A stretch of 64,000 bases of DNA. Source: Symsagittifera roscoffensis (Eukaryota; Xenacoelomorpha; Acoela; Convolutidae). Below are positions 57,187-64,000 of this stretch, piece by piece. The position numbers were made by a program, and so were the translations under genes. The notes under the pieces were generated by a model that worked only from the letters and a program-made list of their open reading frames with translations, was not told where the DNA came from and did no database searches. Position 1 is the stretch's first letter, and each line of letters begins with the position of its first letter. The stretch covers positions 51,780,938-51,844,937 of the forward strand of contig NC_087069.1 of the NCBI RefSeq assembly GCF_963678635.1, in the 5' to 3' direction.

Positions 57187-60100
57187 AAATGACCAGTGTA
57201 CGCAAGGAATCCGCTTTTGGCACAAGCAGACGGCACAGCCACCTAAAGAAGGGATAGATGAACCAATTGTTTAAAATTGGCATTGTCTGCGAACACAGGC
57301 CTAACGTTAAATACGTTATTAGGGCCGAAATCGACAACAATCACCAAACAACAGCTCCAGTAGAGGAACCAACCGTAGATGGCAAAACGGCTACGAATAC
57401 TACAGATCATAAATTCTACAATCGAATTGCAGTCCAAAACTAGGTGGGAGAACAATTGTGAAGATGCTAGAAAAGCAGGAGTTTTATGCGATAGTAATAC
57501 ATGGGATATGGAGATGAGAAAAACCGAGTCACTCGTTTTTTTCTCTAGGAAGAAAGGGACAGAACCTTATCCAGAAATGTTATCCGAATTTGGATATCAG
57601 CGAAATTTTCATCTCAATGAGGATGTTTTGGTAGAAACTGCAGGTGGTTTTCCATAAACCGATATTCTGTAGGTTCGACAGATCCATACTTTTTTCACGT
57701 AAACAAGCAAAAGGGGAAATTGGATTAGTTCTACTGTCACCTGAAGGGCAAGGCGGAACATTGTGAGTTCGGGACAGGAGAAGACGTAATGGTTGAGTTC
57801 GGAAAGGACTCCAGATTACGCAATACGATTAGAGCAGAAACAGAAGAACCTCAAGTCTATCCGAGATACAGGTTGATATGGAAACCCGTTGAGCGGAGGT
57901 TAGAATTTCGTGCAATGTTATAGTATGATTTGTCGAGGGAAGTCATGCAAATCATATGGAAAATCAAGGTCGGTGCAGCATCACCAGGCTTTCCCGGCCA
58001 CTTGTCAAGTTTGCAGAAAACGGGGAATGAAGAACCATTTTGCTAGAATGTATAGGAGTGGAGGCAAACAAGGCCAATCTAAAGCTAGCTCAAGATATAG
58101 AGGAGTACGAGGATCATCGTGAAGCGGAAAACGAACGAGACCTCCATTCCGTGGCAAGGTATATCGTGTTGATGAGGAAAAAAGTAACGTTCAGGTTGAG
58201 AGGAACTATGATGAAGAGTCAAGAAATCTGATAAGGTTGGAAAAGCAATTAGAAGTTTTTAATTCGGACTCATCGGATAATTATGGCGTGAAAGCAATTG
58301 ATGATGTGACTAAAGATCCGAAGTTAGCTGAGTAACCAAAGGACGATTCCCTTACAAACTGCTGAAAGATATGGTTATTTAAAGTACTTCAGACAGACAA
58401 GAAAAAAAATACGGCCGCGAGTAGGTAATACTTAACATAGGTTTCTAGTGGATAGGTGGATAGTTGAAGCACTGCAAGTTTGATGCCACGACTTGTGGCA
58501 GCAATAGTCAATGAAAACTCGGAGCGAGCGTTTCGACAAGATTGATACAGGGTACTACGTGATTTCAACCAATATGACAACCAGAATCACGGCACACATA
58601 AATGTGATACTGAATCCAACGGTTGGGTGGTGAGAGACAAGTTCTGGACAGTGGTTGACAATAACAGGAGGCTAATTATGAGTCGCGAACTGTTCCAAGG
58701 TCTGGGCTTGAAAATGGTTCAAGAATTACTGTCCGTAATAAAAGGTAAATAAGGTTCCATTAATACTTTGGGGAAGATTACAAGGCACTAAAAAATTAAT
58801 TTCTAAGAAATTTCCGAGATTATTTACAAAAAATGGGGTAACAAAAGATTTCAAACCTACAATTAAAAAGGGAGGTAAGCCCTGTCTTCTTGCAAAATAA
58901 TTTATGGATGAAGTCAAAAGACTTGAAAAAACTGCGCACAAAGGTATAATGAAAAAATGCTCCGACCATCAGTTTGTTTCGGCTATCTTACTAGCCGTGA
59001 AAAAGGACAATTTGTTCAATTTGGCAATAATTTCGAAACAATTAAAAGTAGTAATTCAAATCATAGATAAAAAAGATCATATTAAAATAGTGAAAAGCTG
59101 TATGAAACAGCAGGATGACAAGAAGTTCATTGTTATTTAACAGAAATGCAAAAATGAAGAAATTGAATGACTGGGTTTTAAAGCGTCAAATTGGGGTATC
59201 AAACCCTGGAATCGAAATCTGAATCCCTTGCAAAAATACCGTCGCCTGAAACAATAAAACAGCTCAAGTCTTACATTGGATTGGTGCACTATGTGAAAAA
59301 ATTCATACCAGGTTTAGCGGCATTGTTTTCGGCATTTAGGGATCTATTCAAAATCGGCAAAAAGAAAAGATTTGTTTCAAATTAAAAACCCGAAAAATAA
59401 TTTCATTTGGTCCAGTAAAAATTTTTGAGACAATGGAAAACGCTCAATTTGTCAGAAATTTGGAAACCAGAATGAAATGTAATGCTTCTAATGAAGACCT
59501 GGGGCGGCCGTTGAACAATAAAACAGTAGGTTGGTAAAGTGTGGCTTTTGGGTCACGCTCCGTTATTTTGGCCGAAATGGAGTATAGTAATAATGTGCTC
59601 GAATTATTAGGTGTTGTATTGTCTATACAGCGTTTTCGGTTTTATTTATATGGCCAACTGTTCTTTTTGGTCCAAGACCATAAAGCGTTACTCAGTATAC
59701 TCAAACATAACCCTTCTAACAAAACTTATAGAAATAGATTTACGAGATGATTAGGCCGTTTGATTCCAGGTACGTTTAACATAGAGCAAAATCAAGGAAA
59801 ATAAATGTCAAGGTAAAAATCGATTACATTTCGCGTATTCTGGCAAAGAAGCAAAATCACCCTCGAAAACTGATGAGGAAATTGTTGTTGCTCGATTTAA
59901 ATCAGTTAGTAATTTTTTACTTATTTTCAAATTGTTCGATAAGCAATCGAACGGGAATTCGGGGCATATTTGATGTTTGAAAACGAGTATGGGTTTAAGT
60001 AACTTCACTAATTACTCAGCTGTGATTGGTCCAATGAGTGCAATGATTTCACAATTCAGAAAGCGCACGAAAAATAGCGTACCGTATTGTGAACGTTCTA

Positions 60101-61334
60101 AACTTCAACAGTTTGAAATTAGTAATGATATTTTTCAGCACTATCAGAGTAGCAATCATTTGCAAGATCAACTAGAGTCAGGAAATAGCAAATTGAAAAG
60201 GGAAAATTTTGGAAGTTACCAAAAATGTGAGGCAATGCGAGGCAATGCGATTTTTTTTTTTGACTATGCAAACTACATCACTGAAAATGAGAAAAGTTGG
60301 CCAGCGAAATAGATACATTTATAGAAGTCAGGAAAATTTTCCAAGGAGAAAGAGGATGATTCCAGCGAAGCGGGAGAAAGGTAAAGATGAGTCAACTAAA
60401 AGAAATGAAAACCGGAAGGTGTTTCGGAAAAAAATCCGGACAAAACAACCTTCGGGAAGGAAAGAGAGGCTCATAAACCAAAGGAGAAAAAAGAATTAAT
60501 CGCTGTTGCGCGAGATCAAAAAGCACATAAATCAGAAGAAAGAAATCTTAAGTCGATATGATACGGTTAACAAGGAGGAAAACAAAAGAGGGAGAAAAGC
60601 TGATATTATCAGATCCAATGGAAAAAAAAGATTGAGAATACTTCTAACTGAAAAATAGTTGCTGCGCTGACGAACCGAGACGGAAAGCTGAAAGAAAATC
60701 TGGACTGCATCATCAAAAAAAGAGGAGCGAATTAGACCAGTATAATCGAGGGGTTGTGAAATGAGGGATAATCAAGGTTGATGTTAAAAATGCAATCCCA
60801 AATCGATTGCAACCAACCAGCAGTAGTGGACGTTTTCTACTCAGTTCACCCGGGTGAAGCAGGGGCTACGGACGTAGCAGAGAAAATTTGCTGGCCGAGA
60901 AAGAACATGGACATCGTACTCAAGTCATCAGCGGGCAAAATTTGCACAAAAAATGGTAAAAACCTGAAAACCATCATACCAAAAAATTAAGCAAAACCAC
61001 TACACATTTTGAAAGAGCCGAACGAAGAGTTCTAATTTGATTTCATGCGACCAATTATTCATGAAAAGCGTTCACAATTTCTATGTGCGATTGATCGGTG
61101 TCCTAGGTTTCTTTCATGCAAAATTTTCAAGAATGCAAACGCTAGAAACGTGCTCCGAATCTTCGAGTTTAACATTAGACTACTTGAGTTCCCTGGGGCG
61201 ATAAGAGTTGATCAGGCGACATGCATCACAGATTTGGTGGTAAAAACTTTTGCTGAAGAAAATATTATAAGACTTTTGATATCGACGATGGATGATCATC
61301 GAGCGCCAAGAACAGTAGAACGATTGATTCGTAC

Positions 61335-61337
<3 letters not shown>

Positions 61338-61371
<34 letters not shown>
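61338..61371. repeat. GA microsatellite within the integrase frame
   Basis: About 17 GA units directly after the VERLIRTL-type integrase motif. They read as alternating Arg-Glu in the frame 61,045-61,413. Probably slippage in a decaying gene. Confidence 0.9.
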
Positions 61372-61375
<4 letters not shown>

Positions 61376-62544
61376 GATGTATAAAAGTAGAAAAGAATGA
61401 AAAACTTAAATAACTTAAGAACCTACTCCACTTAATACATCAACTGAGAATCACAAAGGAAAGGGTTATAAGCTGTCACCATTTCAAGCACATTTTAGCA
61501 GCTATCGGACTACTCCAACATCAACTATAATAACTGAACCTTGGAGTCGTGTGTTCATCCCTACCAGTTTATGTAGGATAATTTTGATCACGCTCCTACT
61601 GGACGACAAGGAAGTTAAAACCAGGAACTCAAAAGTGACGTTGTGGTAGAGAGCTGAAAAATAAACGAATGCAAAAATTGGATTCAGAGACGTTATCTCG
61701 GACGACATTGCAAATAGTAGTAAAATCGCTAGAGGAGAAATTCAGATTGTACACAGTTAAGGGCAGGATCAGCCGGCTAATTGCAAACGTGGCTAGGAAA
61801 ACGGGTCGTACGGTCCGAGCGAAGGATGTTGAAAAAATTTTTGATTAGATGCACCAGGATGAACAGATAGAAAGAGTAAGAACCGAAGCACAGCTTCATA
61901 AACACTAACTAGTCGAAAATCTTGATGAGACGAAAAAAAATCGTAAAAGTCAGTCAAAAACGAAGCATTAGAAACCTTCCAGACAAGGGAGACCGCAACA
62001 AGTCCAGGAGAGTGATTCAGAAAGAGGAAGCGATGATAACAGGGAGGTCGCATTGCCAGATACCAGGCGTCGAGTTGGGATTCCAGGCCCCATGTGAAGC
62101 TGAGGACTTGCCAGGACTACCATCAAGTGACATAATAAGTCAACAGGAGCTAAGCCTAACACCAACACAAAAAGCTGCTAGCAATGTGACATCGAAATTG
62201 TCAGATTGTGCGTTTGAGTAAAATAGCGAGGAAAACGAGAATAATCGAAGGCGGAGTCCCATATTGCTTTGTGAGTGAAATAAAATGGAGTGATGCGGTG
62301 ATTCCACAACGAAACGTTCAAGAAGAAGGAAACAAACGAAAGCGGAATCACGGAAGACGAAATCACAGCGGAAAACAAACAACGCGACATTCGCAGCGAA
62401 AACGAAAGAGAAGTTTTCGACATATAAGCTTGTCAGGCAAACAGAAGACTGACTTTCAAAGAAAACTTTCTATTTTTCAAAATTTTCATGAAAGCTATTT
62501 AAAACTAATATTGCCCAAGAGGCTATGTGATGGTGGTACCGTTA

Positions 62545-62768
62545 TGTGATAGAATAGATCCAATGTATGCTAAAAGTCCTTGTCACAATTGCTGTTGACT
62601 GGTGCCTGGCAAAACTATGTGCGATAACACATTGTATATTTGTCGTCACAGTATGTTCTGAGACTGAATTGTTATTGATAGGAAAAGTTGTTTATTGAGT
62701 TCAAAGAATTAGTGTGTGATTCTCTTTAGTAAGGTATGACTTCACAGCCGTAATATACGCTTACTTCA
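62545..62768 (+). repeat. Gypsy-2 3' LTR (diverged)
   Basis: TGTGATAGAATAG to TTACTTCA, about 224 bp, alignable over its length with 56,933-57,173 but with many substitutions and deletions. No target duplication could be confirmed. Confidence 0.75.
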
Positions 62769-62971
62769 GGCTCTAATGGTTAGTTATACAGAGTCCCACC
62801 CATTATGTGGCTTGTTTTTTGATATTTGATCAATAAACAAACAATCTAACTAGTTTTTGGCTGAAATTTCAACCAATCAGAATTCGGACAAATTTTGTGA
62901 CTTATGCGACTGATTTTCTATTTTGGGTCCTATGAATCTTGGGACCTATTGAAATTCACCCACCTTATTAG
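62769..62971. other. End of the proposed long intron
   Basis: About 200 bp of unique sequence. The last bases CACCCACCTTATTAG are a usable acceptor for the exon at 62,972; a second candidate TTGATTTGTAG ends at 63,003 but does not match the phase of the upstream donor. Confidence 0.5.
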
Positions 62972-63470
62972 GAAATGCATGATTTTTGTAACTTGATTTG
63001 TAGAGCAAGTGACTGCTCAAATATACTGAAGGGGTCTCACTTCAAAAAGATTGAACCATCATTTATCTTCTCCAAGAAGTTGGAACAAAAGTATCCACAC
63101 CTCCGTTTTTCCTTCTGTCAAAGTGACCCTATGTGTTTAGTCATTGGGTCTACCGAGTTTACTGTTTGTCACATTATCTTGATTTTATTTGATCGGGAAG
63201 ATCAGGATGTACAATATCTTTACAATGCGATATCAAGAGCCCGAGTAATGTGCCGTGTTCACGTAATAGTCAATGACAAAAATAGTAGAAATCAATTGGA
63301 TTATTTATTGCGATTTTTTCGAGATGCAAGAATTGAAGACGAATATGAAAATGTAGCCGAGCTATCGAATTTGATGTGCAAGACAACATATGAAGAGCTT
63401 CGTTATTGCCATTGCTTGTCGTCATATCCATCATCTCCAACAGCTATAGAAGTCGAAACAACGCTACAAG
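62972..63470 (+). CDS. SF1 helicase motifs V-VI, exon (likely same gene as 32,967)
   Basis: A 166-codon open exon. STEFTVCHIILILFD fits SF1 helicase motif V, and YNAISRARVMCRVHV is a clear motif VI (the SRAR arginine finger). These are exactly the motifs missing from the exon at 32,967-35,162, on the same strand. Splicing 35,162 to 62,972 keeps phase 0. The exon ends at a strong donor, CTACAAG|GTAAGA. The ATG at 62,975 is probably an internal codon. Alternatively it is part of a separate paralogue; an intron of 27.8 kb filled with mobile elements is long but plausible. Confidence 0.7.
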
Positions 63471-64000
63471 GTAAGACCAGGGAAACTAGGGCTCTTTTCC
63501 TCCCCCTATATGCATTTCATAAATTCTATATTCATAGTTGAATTTTTGAAAATAATTGAATGGCTGGATGCATTGTTTTACAATTTTTTTACAGTTTGAT
63601 TGCTCTATCTTTTTCACAGCTTCCTATTTTCAATTTTTTTCAAAACTACCCCCCCCCCCACCCTCCCATAATCTCAATTTCCATTTTTGAAGAACTACTA
63701 TAATGTTGTCATAGTTTTTAGCTGCAAAACATGTTGGAATAAAGTTTTACTGAACCCTTCCCCCCTCCCCCTCCTTCCGATGGTTTTTTATAAAAAGTGT
63801 TTCTGAAAAGTGGGCTTTGAATTTTTATTTTGACTGATATTTATCCATCAATTCATACATTTGAAACACTGCTTCAGTTCAGTGGAAAACAGCTGCAGAT
63901 ACAATCTTGAGAGGATCGAGTGGCAAGAGCACACACGATACAGCAATGGAGATCCTCATTGCAGTAGAACATACCTGCCCTACGAGTGGCATTATAATAG
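63471..64000 (+). other. Following intron and possible next exon start
   Basis: Starts with GTAAGA. Pyrimidine-rich runs with CAG at about 63,596 and 63,620 are possible acceptors. From GCTTCAG at 63,877 the sequence to the window end is open in the frame needed after the phase-1 donor (first residues VQWKTAADTIL), and also open in another frame. Poly-C tracts lie at about 63,650 and 63,760. Confidence 0.3.

Larger units (their letters stand above)
49480..60790 (+). repeat. Tandem segmental duplication: LINE 3' part plus gypsy 5' part, two units
   Basis: Unit 1 (about 49,480-54,714) and unit 2 (about 54,720-60,790) carry the same order: LINE RT end and RNase H, CAA tail, flank, gypsy LTR, gag finger, RT end, RNase H. 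The join at about 54,714 links gypsy sequence (AAAATGCAATCCCAAA) directly to LINE sequence (TTCTTGAGCGTCACCAT). Most stops in the gypsy part are the same in both units, so decay preceded the duplication. Unit 1 lost about 410 and 500 bp from the LINE part; unit 1 also lacks about 65 bp present at about 58,575-58,640. Confidence 0.85.
56933..62768 (+). pseudogene. Decayed Ty3/gypsy element (gypsy-2), full span, unit 2
   Basis: Both LTRs are present. Fragments in order: finger segment (57,930-58,050), RT thumb (about 59,250-59,310), RNase H (59,541-59,750), integrase HHCC-like segment (HPGEAGATD to CTKNG, 60,838-60,957), integrase core (FDFMRPI-like start, DQATC and a VERLIRTL segment with the catalytic glutamate, 61,035-61,345), then a (GA)n expansion and a degenerate C-terminal region to about 62,220. 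Many stops and shifts. About 5.8 kb. The LTRs differ clearly, so this insertion is old, unlike the element at 12.6 kb. Confidence 0.8.

Overview
The window is AT-rich nuclear DNA from an animal, most likely an invertebrate. The reasons are intron-containing coding sequence, a BEL/Pao element, Ty3/gypsy elements with LTRs, a LINE with PHD/endonuclease/RT/RNase H domains, many TA-flanked inverted-repeat elements, and no bacterial gene organisation. I cannot name the species. No rRNA, convincing tRNA, CRISPR array or bacterial operon was seen. Most of the window is mobile DNA; the only gene that looks like host coding sequence is a NERD-nuclease/SF1-helicase gene.

Layout. 1-12.6 kb is mostly non-coding and holds small inverted-repeat elements: a hairpin at 1.9 kb, a foldback at 4.0 kb, a TA-flanked element at 4.93-5.70 kb, and a TA-flanked element packed with CAGATCTG palindromes at 9.04-9.78 kb. 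A minisatellite lies at 12.25-12.56 kb. 12,631-26,543 is a complete 13.9-kb Ty3/gypsy-type LTR retrotransposon. Its 410-bp LTRs look identical and it is flanked by a GAGC duplication. The order is LTR, leader, three overlapping ORFs ending in a long protease-RT-RNase H ORF, an integrase ORF, two tiny membrane ORFs overlapping at ATGA, and two long overlapping frames of unknown function where env would be expected. 27.9-32.8 kb holds two copies of a TA-flanked element rich in GGAATCCGC words.

32,967-35,162 is a long exon encoding a NERD-type nuclease fused to the first motifs of an SF1 helicase. The missing helicase motifs V and VI lie on the same strand at 62,972-63,470. A phase-compatible donor and acceptor suggest one gene with a 27.8-kb intron. 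That intron would contain a decayed BEL/Pao element (37.7-41.9 kb), a TA-flanked element rich in ATCGAT words (42.8-43.8 kb), a broken LINE whose 5' part carries a 2A-like translational-skipping motif and a PHD finger (from 45 kb), and a decayed Ty3/gypsy element. The LINE 3' part and gypsy 5' part occur twice (49.5-54.7 and 54.7-60.8 kb), which indicates a tandem segmental duplication.

Best candidates for new biology are the post-integrase ORFs of the 13.9-kb element, the 2A-bearing LINE, and the set of TA-flanked elements that each carry dispersed copies of their own short palindrome. All family names come from motifs read by eye; no database search was run.
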